From contig CAJQIB010000017.1 in the NCBI GenBank assembly GCA_905478325.1, positions 1 through 55,952 on the forward strand: a stretch of DNA of 55,952 nt, read 5' to 3'. Numbering within the stretch: position 1 is the first letter of the stretch; each line of letters begins with the position of its first letter. The notes below the pieces were generated by a model. That model saw only the letters and a list, made by a program, of their open reading frames with translations. It was not told the origin of the DNA and ran no database searches. Positions 7,797-18,756 of this stretch are shown here, piece by piece. The position numbers were made by a program, and so were the translations under genes. This DNA comes from an uncultured Flavobacteriales bacterium (GTDB taxonomy: Bacteria > Bacteroidota > Bacteroidia > Flavobacteriales_D > Sanyastnellaceae).

Positions 7797-10700
7797 ATGA
7801 AATATTCAAAAATCACAACTAACTGGAGGCGCTTTTCGCTGCTTTCCTTCTCAGCTTTGTTTCTAACGGGAACAGGGCTTGCTCAGTTTACGGGCATTGA
7901 GACCGAGGTTCATGCTACGTCAGCATATGGGACCACTTATCACATCTATGCGACTTTCGCTGATCCAACCGATGAGTGCATTGCGCTTTACTCAATCGGT
8001 ACGGCAGAAGAAGGTTCTGTGGATTTATCCTTGGATGTAACCACATCGTTTTACCAGCATCCTGCTGGTTCGAACTTGGGTTCAGGGATTAGTGGCTTCT
8101 TTATCACGCTGGTGCCAGAATTGGCATATGACAGCTGGCTGACCATTGGTTCTGAAACTTCCGATGATGGCCCTGTCTCGAGCATTGGTATGTCGGATGC
8201 CTTTGCATCCTTCAGTACTGGAGGAGGTTTTGTATTGAATGGAGAAACTGGCGGCAGCTGGTATGTAACTCCTGCTTCAAACCCTTCAGCTTTGGCTGGA
8301 GATGATGGACGGGTGTTGTTGGCTCAACTGACCGCTGCGGATGATGCGGAAGGAAATGCTGGTCACGTGGTGTGCGATTGGAATTTGCAATGGCGTGATG
8401 TAAGCGGAGTTTCTTCGAATGTCATTGGGTTGCTTGTGGATACTTCTGATAGTCCTGTAGACATTGCGGGTTGTATGGATGTCAGCGCGTGCAATTACGA
8501 TGCTGCAGCAACAACGGATGATGGTTCATGTGCCACTTTGGATGCATGTGGAGTATGCGGAGGAGAGGGCATTGCTGCGGGCACTTGTGATTGTGAGGGA
8601 TCTCTACCCGACGCGGGTTACGATTGTGATGGCGTGTGTCTATCGGACTCAGACGGCGATGCCATCTGTGATGAAAATGAAATGAACGGTTGTACCGATG
8701 CGTTGGCTTGCAACTACGATGTCGCTGCAACGGAAGACGATGATTCTTGTGCGTATGCTTCAGCTGAATACAACTGTGCTGGAGAGTGCCTAGTCGATAC
8801 GGATGGTGACGGCGTATGCGACGCGAATGAACAAGAAGGCTGTACCGATTCGAGTGCTTGCAACTTCACAGAAAGTGCTACAGAAGACGATGCGTCTTGT
8901 TCTTATGCCGCTGAAAATTATGATTGCGCAGGCAACTGTTTGGTTGATTCGGACAATGACGGCGTTTGTGATGCAAATGAAATTTTAGGATGTACGGATG
9001 AAGCTGCATCCAACTATAGCGAAGAGGCTACGGATGACGATGCGTCATGCTTGTACTCCACAACATTGAATGTGGACATGGCGTGTGCGGGAATCGAGTT
9101 CTCTACCGTTCATGTGACGGGCCCATTTTGCGGCTGGTGCGGATCTGACGGGTGGAATGATCTTTCTGATCCTGATGGCGACATGATCTACAGTGTTACA
9201 CTCGATTTGGTTGCAGGTGACACGGAGTACAAGTACATGGTGGATAACTGGGCTGGCCAAGAAGATTTGACCGACGATATGGCAGGAGGAGCCTCTTGTG
9301 CGCCTGTTACAGATTACGCGACTTATGCGAACCGTATAGTGGTTGCTGGATCTACAACGAACGATACCTATGGCTCCTGCACATCATGCGACGAGCAGCT
9401 TTCTTACGCAACGGTTTCCTTTGAAATTGACATGAACAATGTGGAGTATTCCACTTCTGATTATGACAACGTGGTGATCAATGGCAGTTGGAATGGATGG
9501 GGTGGATGGGGTGTGACGCTCTCTGACGACAATACCGACGGTATTTTTACAGGATCGGCGGAGTTCCTTCAAAACAGCTCCTTCGAATTTGTTGTGGCTG
9601 TCACGGGACCTGCCGATGGTTGGAGTGGTTGGGGCATCACATTCAATGCGCCGGCCGCATGCAGTACGAACCCAGAGGCACCAAATGGTGAAGGAGGAGG
9701 AAACTACGGCGCCGACGTTTTAGAATCAGATTTGACAATCGCATATTGCGCGGGATCATGCGATGCAGTGTGCATTCCTGTGGTATTGGGTTGTACCGAT
9801 GTATCGGCCTGTAACTATGATGAAAATGCCACCGACGATGACGGTTCATGTGCGGAATTGGATGCATGTGGTGTTTGCGGTGGCGATGGGATTGCTGACG
9901 GAGCCTGCGATTGCGATGGCAGTGTTGTGGATGCCTTGGGTGTCTGCGGGGGAACTTGTTTGGCCGACGCCAACAACAACGGCACGTGTGATGCAGATGA
10001 CGTAGAAGGTTGCATGTCTTCAAATGCACTGAACTATAACCCTGCGGCAACATGGGACGACGGCTCATGTATCATTCCTGAATTCCCATTCATTACGGTG
10101 GATCAACATGCGGTCTCTGATTATGGAGTCACCTACCGGGTCTATGCTCAGTTCGAAAATGCAGGTGAAGAGTGTGTGGCCATTTATTCAGTGGGATCTA
10201 GCGAAATGGATCCAGTAAGCTTGAGTTTGGGAGTCAGCACAGCATTTTACCAGCATCCAGCAGGATCCGATTTAGGATCGGGTATTTCACCTTTCTTTTT
10301 GAGTTTTGATCCAACATTGAATTACGATAGCTGGTTAACCATCGGGTCGGAAACGACTGAAGACGGTCCTGTCAGTTCCATCGGTTTGTCCGATGCATTC
10401 TCTGCTTTCAATGCTGGAAATGGATTTACCATTGAAGGCGAAACGGGAGGCAGTTGGTATGTGACACCCGGTTCAAACCCAGGCGCAATTGCAGGAGAAG
10501 ACGGAAGGGTGTTGTTGGCACAATTGACTGTAGAGGATGGAGCGGAAGGAGGTTTCCTTGATGGCAACTGGAACATGCAGTGGCGCAACGAAACAGGCGA
10601 GTCAACCAATAGCACTGGACTGACATTCACTTCAGCTGAATACGTCCCTGAAGTTTTGGGATGTACGGATGTTACGGCATGCAATTTCAATGCTGAGGCA

Positions 10701-13700
10701 AACACAGACAACGATAGCTGCTTGTTTATCGACGAATGTGGTGTTTGCGGAGGGGCTGGAATTGCAGAAGGTACATGTGATTGCGAAGGCAACATGCCGT
10801 CAGAAGGCTACGATTGCGATGGCGTTTGTTTGCTTGATTCAGATGAAGATGGTGTCTGCGATGCCTTTGAAATTTCAGGCTGTATGGATTCTGAAGCATG
10901 CAACTATAGCAGTGAAGCAACCGAAGACGATGGCACGTGTGCCTCATTAGACGAGTGCGGTGTGTGTGGTGGTGAAGGAATTGCCGCAGGCACGTGTGAC
11001 TGTGACGGCAATGTGCCAGACAGTGGTTACGATTGTGATGGCATTTGCTCAGCCGATTCGGACGAGGATGGAGTCTGTGATTCTTTTGAAATCGCAGGAT
11101 GTCAAGATCCATTGGCGTGTAATTATAACAGCGCCGCGACAGATGATGATGCGTCTTGTACCTATGCAGGATTCGGTCAAGATTGCGATGGTGATTGCAT
11201 CAGTGATTTTGATGGCGATGGCGTTTGTAACAGCAGTGAAGTGGCGGGATGTACGTCGACATCTGCGAACAACTACAATGCTTCAGCAACGGATGATGAC
11301 GGTTCTTGTTTGTGGGAAGATGGCCTCTTTACAGGTTTGACGTATGAGCTTGTCGGACACGATTTGATCGAAGGCTCTTCGACCTATCGCCTGTTTGCTA
11401 ATTTCAATCCAAGTGAATCGATTCAGGTGACTGCTTGCTACGGCACTTCAGACGACAATTGGAGCATTTCTTCAACGGAGCCTTTCCATCAAGATCCCAA
11501 TGGAGCTTTGTTGGCGCACTCAATCAACCCTTCTTATTACGCCTTTTTCCCAGATTTAGAATTCGATAGCTGGTTGGCTTTGGGTGGCGCACCGGGTGCA
11601 CCCATTGAATTGCAAACCATTGGCTTGGAGGCGTTCTTCTCTGATTTTGAAACGTCCGGAGCAAATGTGCTCGTCAATACGCCTGTAGGAGCGAGTTTGT
11701 ACTACATCCCAGGTGCTATGGGTAGCGAACTTTCCAATCCGATTGATGGGAAAATGCTAATGGGCCAATTCACCACCAGTGGTGTGGTCTCTGTAAAGTG
11801 CAACTTGCAGTTCCGAGATGTTGAGCAAGCGACGCATTATGCGACTGATCTGAACATTGTGTTCCCAACATTCGGTGTGGGCTGCACAGATTCAGATGCT
11901 TGCAACTATGACATTGAAGCGACAGACGATGATGGCACGTGCTATTACGATTCTGAGTTCCGTGATTGTGATGGTGTTTGCTTGGCAGATACCGATGGCG
12001 ACGACGTGTGTGACGCCGAAGAAATTCCGGGTTGCATGGACGCTACGGCATACAACTACAACGCTGAAGCTACCGACGAGGACGGCAATTGCCTATACGC
12101 AGGATGTTTCGATGAATTGGCCTGTAACTACACTCCAGAGGCAGACGTGGACGTGCCTTCGACGTGCATCTACCCTGGAGCCTTTATGGACTGTGATGGA
12201 AATTGCAACGGTGATTATGAAGGGGACGGCGTAGAAGAATGTGCGGAAATTTCCGGATGTGCCTCAGAGTCTGCCAACAACTATGATCCTGTGGCGACCA
12301 ATGACGATGGTTCTTGTGTGTGGGGTGATGAGACGTTCTTGGGCTTATCCTACGAAGTCATCGGAGAAAACACCATTGAAACGGATGCGACGTACCGCCT
12401 CTATGCGAACTTCAACCCAGACGCTTCAGTGGACATGACGTCCTTGTTTGGAAATAGCCAAAACCCATGGTTGACCATGAGTACAGGCGACTTTTACCAG
12501 CATCCACTGGGCGCTGACTTTGGAGGAAACATCAATCCTGGATTCTTCGGATTCTTCCCGGAATTGGAATTTGATTCGTGGTTGACCATCGGAGCTGGAC
12601 CAGGCGATTACAATGCCTTGGCTCAAGAAAACATGTACCTGCACTTGGATGATTTCAATGCAGGAGATGATCTCATTATTGATTCTGAAGCAGGTGCTCA
12701 AATCTTCTTGAATGACGGTGCATCGGATACGCAGGGCGTTCCCGATGAGAATGGTCAATTGCTTTTGGGACAGTTCACGACAAGCGGTGTGGTTTTCTTG
12801 CGGTACAACATCCGATTCCAGGATGCTGCTGGCACCGTTCATGAATTTACGGATCTCGAACTCACCTTCCCGCCGATTGCAGGAGGTTGCACGGACCCCA
12901 TGGCGTCGAATTATGATGAGACGGCCAATTTTGAAGACTTGACCTGTATCTATGACGGGTGTACCGATCCGGATGCAGACAACTTCAACCCAGCGTCCAA
13001 CTTGAATGATGGCAGCTGTTTGTATACGGGTTGCTATGACGCTGAAGCGGACAACTACGATGCGCAGGCCAACACGGGTGATCAAGAAGCATTGTGTGAG
13101 TACTTCGGTTGCATGGATGCCACTGCGGATAACTACGATGCGGGTGCCAACGTTGAAGACGGTAGCTGCTTGTACACGGGTTGTATGGACGCAGCAGCGG
13201 ACAACTATGATGCCCAAGCCAACACCGGCGATCAAGCGGCGTTGTGCGAGTACTTCGGTTGTACCGATGCCATTGCGGACAACTACGATGCCCAAGCCAA
13301 CGTAGAAGATGGTAGTTGCTTGTACACGGGTTGTATGGATGCTGAGGCAGACAACTACAACGCTCAAGCCAACACGGGTGATCAGGGTGCGATTTGTTTG
13401 TACACGGGTTGCATGGATGCAGCAGCAGACAACTACGATGCTCAAGCCAACACAGGCGATCAAGGTGCGATTTGTTTGTACACAGGTTGCATGGACGCCT
13501 TGGCTTCTAACTACGATGCCCAAGCCAACACAGGTGATCAAGAAGCTTTGTGTGAATACAATGGATGTACGAACCCAATTGCGGACAACTTCAATGTGGG
13601 CGCCAACGTGGATGACGGATCATGTGTTGTGGCCGGTTGCATGTACGATGCTGCACTGAACTACAATGCGGATGCGACGTATGACAACATGACGTGCGAA

Positions 13701-14093
13701 TTTGCAGTCCAGGGTTGTACAGACCCAGCGGCTTCGAACTACAATGAAACTGCGGGCGTTGAAAATGATTCTTGCTTGTACGCTGGATGTACGAACGCTG
13801 GAGCGGATAACTACAATTCAGATGCGTCCATCGATGACGGAAGCTGTATCTATTCAGGATGTACAGATCCATTGGCTTGCAACTTCAATGCTGCAGCGAC
13901 CAATGAAGATGGATCTTGCTTGATTGTTGGATGCATGGATCCGGACGGATTGAACTACGATGAGAACGCCAACTTCCCAGGAGGCTGTGATTATCCGGAT
14001 GCCTGCCCAGGAGATATCAATAGCGATGGATTCGTTGATGTCAGTGACTTGCTCACGTTCTTCCAATACTATGGAACAGCGTGTCCAGAATGA
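7797..14093 (+). CDS. Giant secreted GCTD-repeat protein (about 2,098 residues)
   Basis: I choose the ATG at 7797 because it is directly followed by a signal peptide (about 30 residues, ending T-G-L-A-Q). The frame stays open up to 7593 but encodes no signal there. Four copies of a large beta-rich domain lie near residues 30-222, 762-952, 1177-1360 and 1512-1697. Each opens F-x-G-I/L or similar and contains D-S-W-L. Residues about 422-655 hold two segments rich in W and G ([16 protein letters not shown]) like the carbohydrate-binding modules of marine Bacteroidota. By my count 29 cysteine-paired repeats of 24-50 residues link these parts, many with D-x-D-x-D-G-V-C calcium-type loops. The last 30 residues ([17 protein letters not shown]) are dockerin-like. 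It is probably a cell-surface or matrix adhesin; that is inference. No enzyme motif was found. Confidence 0.85.
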   Translation: MKYSKITTNWRRFSLLSFSALFLTGTGLAQFTGIETEVHATSAYGTTYHIYATFADPTDECIALYSIGTAEEGSVDLSLDVTTSFYQHPAGSNLGSGISGFFITLVPELAYDSWLTIGSETSDDGPVSSIGMSDAFASFSTGGGFVLNGETGGSWYVTPASNPSALAGDDGRVLLAQLTAADDAEGNAGHVVCDWNLQWRDVSGVSSNVIGLLVDTSDSPVDIAGCMDVSACNYDAAATTDDGSCATLDACGVCGGEGIAAGTCDCEGSLPDAGYDCDGVCLSDSDGDAICDENEMNGCTDALACNYDVAATEDDDSCAYASAEYNCAGECLVDTDGDGVCDANEQEGCTDSSACNFTESATEDDASCSYAAENYDCAGNCLVDSDNDGVCDANEILGCTDEAASNYSEEATDDDASCLYSTTLNVDMACAGIEFSTVHVTGPFCGWCGSDGWNDLSDPDGDMIYSVTLDLVAGDTEYKYMVDNWAGQEDLTDDMAGGASCAPVTDYATYANRIVVAGSTTNDTYGSCTSCDEQLSYATVSFEIDMNNVEYSTSDYDNVVINGSWNGWGGWGVTLSDDNTDGIFTGSAEFLQNSSFEFVVAVTGPADGWSGWGITFNAPAACSTNPEAPNGEGGGNYGADVLESDLTIAYCAGSCDAVCIPVVLGCTDVSACNYDENATDDDGSCAELDACGVCGGDGIADGACDCDGSVVDALGVCGGTCLADANNNGTCDADDVEGCMSSNALNYNPAATWDDGSCIIPEFPFITVDQHAVSDYGVTYRVYAQFENAGEECVAIYSVGSSEMDPVSLSLGVSTAFYQHPAGSDLGSGISPFFLSFDPTLNYDSWLTIGSETTEDGPVSSIGLSDAFSAFNAGNGFTIEGETGGSWYVTPGSNPGAIAGEDGRVLLAQLTVEDGAEGGFLDGNWNMQWRNETGESTNSTGLTFTSAEYVPEVLGCTDVTACNFNAEANTDNDSCLFIDECGVCGGAGIAEGTCDCEGNMPSEGYDCDGVCLLDSDEDGVCDAFEISGCMDSEACNYSSEATEDDGTCASLDECGVCGGEGIAAGTCDCDGNVPDSGYDCDGICSADSDEDGVCDSFEIAGCQDPLACNYNSAATDDDASCTYAGFGQDCDGDCISDFDGDGVCNSSEVAGCTSTSANNYNASATDDDGSCLWEDGLFTGLTYELVGHDLIEGSSTYRLFANFNPSESIQVTACYGTSDDNWSISSTEPFHQDPNGALLAHSINPSYYAFFPDLEFDSWLALGGAPGAPIELQTIGLEAFFSDFETSGANVLVNTPVGASLYYIPGAMGSELSNPIDGKMLMGQFTTSGVVSVKCNLQFRDVEQATHYATDLNIVFPTFGVGCTDSDACNYDIEATDDDGTCYYDSEFRDCDGVCLADTDGDDVCDAEEIPGCMDATAYNYNAEATDEDGNCLYAGCFDELACNYTPEADVDVPSTCIYPGAFMDCDGNCNGDYEGDGVEECAEISGCASESANNYDPVATNDDGSCVWGDETFLGLSYEVIGENTIETDATYRLYANFNPDASVDMTSLFGNSQNPWLTMSTGDFYQHPLGADFGGNINPGFFGFFPELEFDSWLTIGAGPGDYNALAQENMYLHLDDFNAGDDLIIDSEAGAQIFLNDGASDTQGVPDENGQLLLGQFTTSGVVFLRYNIRFQDAAGTVHEFTDLELTFPPIAGGCTDPMASNYDETANFEDLTCIYDGCTDPDADNFNPASNLNDGSCLYTGCYDAEADNYDAQANTGDQEALCEYFGCMDATADNYDAGANVEDGSCLYTGCMDAAADNYDAQANTGDQAALCEYFGCTDAIADNYDAQANVEDGSCLYTGCMDAEADNYNAQANTGDQGAICLYTGCMDAAADNYDAQANTGDQGAICLYTGCMDALASNYDAQANTGDQEALCEYNGCTNPIADNFNVGANVDDGSCVVAGCMYDAALNYNADATYDNMTCEFAVQGCTDPAASNYNETAGVENDSCLYAGCTNAGADNYNSDASIDDGSCIYSGCTDPLACNFNAAATNEDGSCLIVGCMDPDGLNYDENANFPGGCDYPDACPGDINSDGFVDVSDLLTFFQYYGTACPE
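13029..13562 (+). repeat. Near-identical tandem repeats inside the giant gene
   Basis: Seven consecutive in-frame units of 78 or 72 bases begin at 13029, 13107, 13179, 13257, 13329, 13407 and 13485. The encoded units are GC-[MTY]-D-A-x-A-D-N-Y-[DN]-A-x-A-N followed by either T-G-D-Q-x-A-[LI]-C or V-E-D-G-S-C. Unit lengths first alternate 26, 24, 26, 24 and then run 26, 26, 26. The bases are far more alike than in repeats elsewhere in the gene, so this stretch probably grew by recent unequal recombination. All unit lengths are multiples of three, so gains or losses keep the frame. Confidence 0.85.
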
Positions 14094-14141
14094 TGATAGA
14101 ATAAGCCGATTGGACCAACCTTCCAATTTCACTTAAAACCG

Positions 14142-14176
14142 AAAGGGCTGCCCAACCAAGGCGGCCCTTTCTTTTT
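14142..14176 (+). terminator. Intrinsic terminator after the giant gene
   Basis: An 11-bp stem with one G-T pair (AAAGGGCTGCC with GGCGGCCCTTT) and the loop CAACCAA are followed by TCTTTTT. It lies 49 bases after the stop at 14093. It also speaks against a TTG start at 14175 for the next gene, which would sit on its T-tract. Confidence 0.8.
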
Positions 14177-14210
14177 GAAAGAGAATGTGTCTAGGAGCTT
14201 ACTTTTGTGC

Positions 14211-17200
14211 ATGCTCCGATTGATCTCACTTTGCTTTTGGCTGGTTTTGTTTTCCGTTCATTCCAATGGAGTAAAAGCCCAGTTTGTTCCTCAGACTCCT
14301 TACAAAACCTCGGTGTCTTCCCCGGAATGGGTGAAGATGATGTACAGCGATTCTGCAGATCGAGCAGCGGTTCGGAGTGCCTATGAGGACTATTACAAAG
14401 TTCGCCCCTTGGTGAAAAACAAGGACACACAGTTCTACAAGCGTTGGATGCGCAATGGGGATGTTCCTGCGCCATCGATGTCTACGCGTTATCAGAATCA
14501 ACATGCTGAAGCGGCCAACCGCATGACGGGTGTTTGGAAAGAAATGGGTCCCTGGAGCTACGATCCTGAAGTGGCCATGGAGTTTCAAGTCCAAAGCCCG
14601 GGAGCGTGCCATGTCTATACCGTTGAGCAATCGCCTTCCGTTTACACGACAGTGTGGGCGGGTACGGCCACAGCGGGAGCTTGGAAATCAGAAGACCACG
14701 GAGAACACTGGGAACTCATGACGCGAGATCTTCCTTTGACGAGTGTCTACAGTATCGCGATTCATCCAGACGATGCAGCCCATGTCTTGGTGGGCTCCGG
14801 TTCCGGTCAACTATGGCGCACGGTCGACGGCGGCGTGAATTGGAGTCTCTGCGGAGATGCTTCCTATCAATCGGTCAACCGCTGGTACCGCGATGTCATC
14901 TGGTCACCGGCTGATGCCGAGGGTACGTATCAAGCATTTGCAGCCACCGATCAAGGTTTATGGACCGTGTCAGCATCTGGAGAAACGATGACGAGCATCG
15001 CTTCAGGTGAATTCATGGAGTTGGCCTTTCATCCTGCGGCTGATTCTATTTGCTACGCCATACAACGCTTAGGAGATAGCACGGTGTTCAAACGTTCTGT
15101 TGATGGCGGAGCATCCTTTTCAACGGGGGCCGCAGGTTGGCCTTCGGTCGGAGCGGACGATGGCCAGAGTCGATGTGAAATGGCTGTGACCGCCGCAGAC
15201 CCCGACCGCGTTGTGGTGTTGGCATCGGGATCAACTGCAGACGGCGGCGGATTGTACGGACATTATGTGAGCAGTGATGCGGGTCTTACGTTCGAATTCA
15301 CCTGTTGTGGAGAAGGTCCTGGAGGACCATGGGAAGCAGAGGTCAACCCCAATATTCTCGGTTGGAGTGAGGATGGCACAGGGGATGGTGGGCAGTACTA
15401 CTATGATTTGGCACTGGACGTGAGTCCAACGGATGCTGATCGTCAATTCGCTGCGGGAATTTGTGTTTGGCGCACACTGGATGGCGGGCAAGATTGGTCA
15501 CTCAACGGCCACTGGGTGACGTGGGCCGGTGAATTCACCGCCGATCGCTACACCCACGCTGATGTGCACGATGTCAAGTTCTTTACCCGCCTTGATGGTA
15601 CGGTGGACTTGTGGGTCGCCAGTGATGGAGGTTTGCATTATTCAGCCGATCAAGGAGACCATTTCGAACCGCGCATGTATGGCATTCAAGGAACCGATTT
15701 TTGGGGCTGGCAAGCAGGCTGGCATGGACCGGATGTGATGGTCGGTGGTACATACCACAATGGCACCTTGATCCGCAATGGAGACCTCTATCACTACGGG
15801 GCGGACAATGATTCAACGGGTGGCTGGTTGGCCGAGTTGGCCGGAGACAATTTCAGGGGCTTCATCAATCCCGGCGATCCAACTATTGGGTATCACGATG
15901 GCGGGGCATTTCGCTTCACAGAAGATCGTTTTGATCGCATAGATGGGTTGCCCTTTGATGGATCCAAGCGCCCCAACACGGGCTATTGGTTTGGAGAAGT
16001 GGGCAACATGGAGTGGGATCCGCGCTGCTTTGAATGCCTGTATTCACCCGTAGGCAGTGAGTTGTGGTATTCTGAAGATGGTGGAATCTCCTTCACCTTA
16101 GTCCATGATTTTGGAGGACAGAAAATCATCTCTGTGAAGGTGAGTCCTCGGGATTCCCAGCGCATTTATGTATCGCACCAACAGTCGGGTTCTATTTGGA
16201 GAATTCACCGGTCTTTAGATGGCGGACAGACCTGGTCACTGGCATCGATTTCGTCCATCGAAAGTGGAGGAACGAATAACAACAAGCCCATTTATCTCGA
16301 AGTGGATGGAACCAATCCAGACCGTATTTGGGGCATTCTTACGGGCACCCAAAATGGATACAAAGTGTTCGAAAGCATGGACGCAGGTGAAACGTGGCAA
16401 AATTTGACCACGCCCACCATTGCAGGTGAACGGGTCATCAGTATTGCGCACCAACGCGGAAGCGAAGGAGGGCTTTATGTCGGCACTACCCAAGCGGTGT
16501 ACTATCGGGATGATGCGATGGAAGATTGGACCCTTTACAACACGGGCTTGCCTGCGATCAATGTATCCACTTTTTTGCAGCCGGACTACTGTGGAGGACA
16601 CATTCGGACAGCCGGGACACGCGGAGTGCATCAAGCTGAATTTTATGCTCCTTCGGACGTGCTTGCAGGATTCATGGCCAGCACCACTTCAGTCAACTTG
16701 GCATCCCCATGTGATGCCGCTCCCATTCGTTTCATGGATGTGTCGGTGGCCCGATGTGAAGGTGCAACCTATGAATGGGGTTTCCCGGGTGGTTTGCCTT
16801 CCGTGGCGTCTAGTGAAGAAGTTTGGGTTGCCTACGATGAGGTGGGGGCATTCGACGTAACACTGACGGTGACAGACGCATTAGGAGCATCGGACACATG
16901 GACTTGGGAGAACATGATTGATGTGGTGAATGTGCCTGTATTGCCTGCTGGCGGGTTTGCCGAGAATTTCGATGGCGAACAGTTTCCTCCTGCCAATTGG
17001 CGCATGGAAACACCCGGTCATGCATGGGAACACGCCTGGGATCTCATGGATGAAACCAATGGGGTGGCGCAATTCCCCAATTACTGGGTGGGAACAGATG
17101 GAGCGATGGATCAGTTGATCACGCCTGCCTTTGATCCAACAGGAATGACTGGGATGTCATTTGATGTCGCACACCGGATGTACGCGGACTACATCGACGG

Positions 17201-17702
17201 GTTGGAAGTTTGGGGAAAACCTGGAGGGGAGAATGAATGGACGGTCTTGTGGTCTGCTTATGGCGCAGATTTGTCTGTTCCCGATTGCTACACGTGGTTT
17301 TGGTATGATACCAATGGGGAGGTCGTGTGGGCTACTCATGAGGTCGCATTTCCAGCATCATGGCAGGAAGGAGTGACGTGTTTGGAATTGGCGTTTGTCA
17401 ATGTTGGGGGGTATGGCAATCACACGTGGATCGATCAGGTTAGCGTTGGAAATCCTGTTGGCATCAGTGAACATGAGCGAGCACAGTGGCGGCTTTTCCC
17501 GAATCCCAATGAGGGTCCCTTTACCACGATGGTTCCTGTGGAATTTGTAGGCTCCGCCTATGCACTGACCGATCAAGTCGGTCGCGTGGTACAGCAGGGA
17601 ACGATTAAAACAAGCACAGAAGCATGGCTCTTGCCGGCATCGCCGGGGTGGTATGTCTTGGAGATTCAAGGACTCGCTCCCAAAAAGATTGTCATCCATT
17701 GA
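14211..17702 (+). CDS. Secreted Asp-box propeller protein with PKD-like domain and T9SS sorting domain
   Basis: The ATG at 14211 gives 1,163 residues and starts a good signal peptide (MLRLISLCFWLVLFSVHS). A TTG start 36 bases earlier is rejected because it falls on a terminator. The main body, to about residue 820, holds at least seven Asp-box motifs of the S-x-D-x-G-x-x-W type, such as SEDHGEHW, TVDGGVNW, TLDGGQDW and SLDGGQTW. It thus resembles sortilin/BNR-type beta-propellers. A PKD-like domain near 820-915 follows, then a beta-sandwich, possibly MAM-like or carbohydrate-binding, that opens F-A-E-N-F-D-G. The C-terminus (FPNPNEGPF and a closing V-L-E-I-Q-G strand) is a type A T9SS sorting domain. 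It is probably exported and attached to the surface. The propeller may bind or hydrolyse glycans, but no catalytic set is identified. Confidence 0.88.
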   Translation: MLRLISLCFWLVLFSVHSNGVKAQFVPQTPYKTSVSSPEWVKMMYSDSADRAAVRSAYEDYYKVRPLVKNKDTQFYKRWMRNGDVPAPSMSTRYQNQHAEAANRMTGVWKEMGPWSYDPEVAMEFQVQSPGACHVYTVEQSPSVYTTVWAGTATAGAWKSEDHGEHWELMTRDLPLTSVYSIAIHPDDAAHVLVGSGSGQLWRTVDGGVNWSLCGDASYQSVNRWYRDVIWSPADAEGTYQAFAATDQGLWTVSASGETMTSIASGEFMELAFHPAADSICYAIQRLGDSTVFKRSVDGGASFSTGAAGWPSVGADDGQSRCEMAVTAADPDRVVVLASGSTADGGGLYGHYVSSDAGLTFEFTCCGEGPGGPWEAEVNPNILGWSEDGTGDGGQYYYDLALDVSPTDADRQFAAGICVWRTLDGGQDWSLNGHWVTWAGEFTADRYTHADVHDVKFFTRLDGTVDLWVASDGGLHYSADQGDHFEPRMYGIQGTDFWGWQAGWHGPDVMVGGTYHNGTLIRNGDLYHYGADNDSTGGWLAELAGDNFRGFINPGDPTIGYHDGGAFRFTEDRFDRIDGLPFDGSKRPNTGYWFGEVGNMEWDPRCFECLYSPVGSELWYSEDGGISFTLVHDFGGQKIISVKVSPRDSQRIYVSHQQSGSIWRIHRSLDGGQTWSLASISSIESGGTNNNKPIYLEVDGTNPDRIWGILTGTQNGYKVFESMDAGETWQNLTTPTIAGERVISIAHQRGSEGGLYVGTTQAVYYRDDAMEDWTLYNTGLPAINVSTFLQPDYCGGHIRTAGTRGVHQAEFYAPSDVLAGFMASTTSVNLASPCDAAPIRFMDVSVARCEGATYEWGFPGGLPSVASSEEVWVAYDEVGAFDVTLTVTDALGASDTWTWENMIDVVNVPVLPAGGFAENFDGEQFPPANWRMETPGHAWEHAWDLMDETNGVAQFPNYWVGTDGAMDQLITPAFDPTGMTGMSFDVAHRMYADYIDGLEVWGKPGGENEWTVLWSAYGADLSVPDCYTWFWYDTNGEVVWATHEVAFPASWQEGVTCLELAFVNVGGYGNHTWIDQVSVGNPVGISEHERAQWRLFPNPNEGPFTTMVPVEFVGSAYALTDQVGRVVQQGTIKTSTEAWLLPASPGWYVLEIQGLAPKKIVIH

Positions 17703-18751
17703 GCACATTTCAAGAGCCTTCCCAACAGCGTGAGGTGGACAGCTGGATCTTAGAATCCGGGCAAATCATTTTAGACACACGTTCCCCGGCTGAATTCAGC
17801 AAAGGCCACATCCCTGGAGCCCATGTTTTCCCCTTGTTTGACGACCAGGAACGTGCGGTCATCGGAACATTGTACAAGCAGCAGGGTCAGGATAGCGCAG
17901 TGGAACGTGGCTTGGAATTGGTTGGTCCAAAAATGGCGGATTTTGTCCGTCGTTCTCGGCAGTTGTATCAAGACCAGGTGAATCCCAAGCCGCTGCTCAT
18001 TCATTGCTGGCGAGGCGGCATGCGCTCCGGCTCCGTGGCTTGGTTGTTGGAAACGGCCGGTATTCCGGTCATCAAGCTTCAAGGTGGATACAAAGCGTAC
18101 CGGCAATGGGCGCGTACTGAATTGGCTAGTCTTTCCAGTATTCGAATATTGGGAGGCATGACGGGGGTGGGTAAAACACCCATCTTGCATGCGATGTCCG
18201 CAACAGGTGCTCAAGTTTTGGATTTGGAAGGCCTCGCAGACCATCTGGGTTCTGCATTTGGGAATCTCGACCGCCACGAACAGCCTTCTTCAGAGCAATT
18301 CTCCAACGATTGCCATGCCGTGATCGCTTCCATGAATCGCGATCTCCCCATCTGGGTCGAAGACGAAAGCCGTGTGATTGGAACCGTTCATGTTCCGGAG
18401 GAGTTGTTTCAGGCCATGAGCAAGGCCCCCATTTGGGAGGTAACGCGCACAGATGACGAGCGCATTGATGAGCTGTGCCGAATCTATGGAAATGCAGAGC
18501 AAAGCTCCTTGCGTGCAGCCTTCATGCGCATCCAAGAAAAATTAGGTGGTGCACGTTGTCAGGAGGCCATTGCGGCTTTGGATGCCGGGAATCTTCCGCA
18601 TGCAGCGGCCATTGGCTTGAGTTACTACGATAAGCTCTACCAGCATACCATTCGACGGTATGCCCGCCCCGATCATCATCAGATGTCTGGAAAGGGAAAG
18701 ACCTTTGAGCAAATAGCATTCGCCCTTCATTCACTGCCCAATCAATCCTAA
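17699..18751 (+). CDS. selU: tRNA 2-selenouridine synthase SelU (MnmH)
   Basis: SelU replaces the sulfur of 2-thiouridine at the wobble position of certain tRNAs with selenium, using selenophosphate. The N-terminal rhodanese domain (about residues 15-140) contains the active-site motif CWRGGMRS with Cys103. The C-terminal part opens with a P-loop, GGMTGVGKT, at 152-160. I place the start at the TTG at 17699, which overlaps the upstream TGA (TTGA) and gives 350 residues. The ATG at 17624 would overlap the previous gene by 79 bases and add an N-terminus unlike the family. The GTG at 17735 is a further option. The start is uncertain, the identity is not. selD follows after 5 bases, so donor and user of selenophosphate are co-transcribed. 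Confidence 0.92.
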   Translation: MSTFQEPSQQREVDSWILESGQIILDTRSPAEFSKGHIPGAHVFPLFDDQERAVIGTLYKQQGQDSAVERGLELVGPKMADFVRRSRQLYQDQVNPKPLLIHCWRGGMRSGSVAWLLETAGIPVIKLQGGYKAYRQWARTELASLSSIRILGGMTGVGKTPILHAMSATGAQVLDLEGLADHLGSAFGNLDRHEQPSSEQFSNDCHAVIASMNRDLPIWVEDESRVIGTVHVPEELFQAMSKAPIWEVTRTDDERIDELCRIYGNAEQSSLRAAFMRIQEKLGGARCQEAIAALDAGNLPHAAAIGLSYYDKLYQHTIRRYARPDHHQMSGKGKTFEQIAFALHSLPNQS

Positions 18752-18756
18752 TCCCA

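Noticed and set aside
12426-13541. Long minus-strand open frame (371 codons) opposite the giant gene
   Set aside because: It mirrors the repeat array: its regular pattern comes from the coding repeats on the plus strand, and it has no signal or family of its own.
14175-14210. TTG start for the Asp-box protein
   Set aside because: It would lie on the T-tract of a strong terminator. The ATG at 14211 begins a proper signal peptide.
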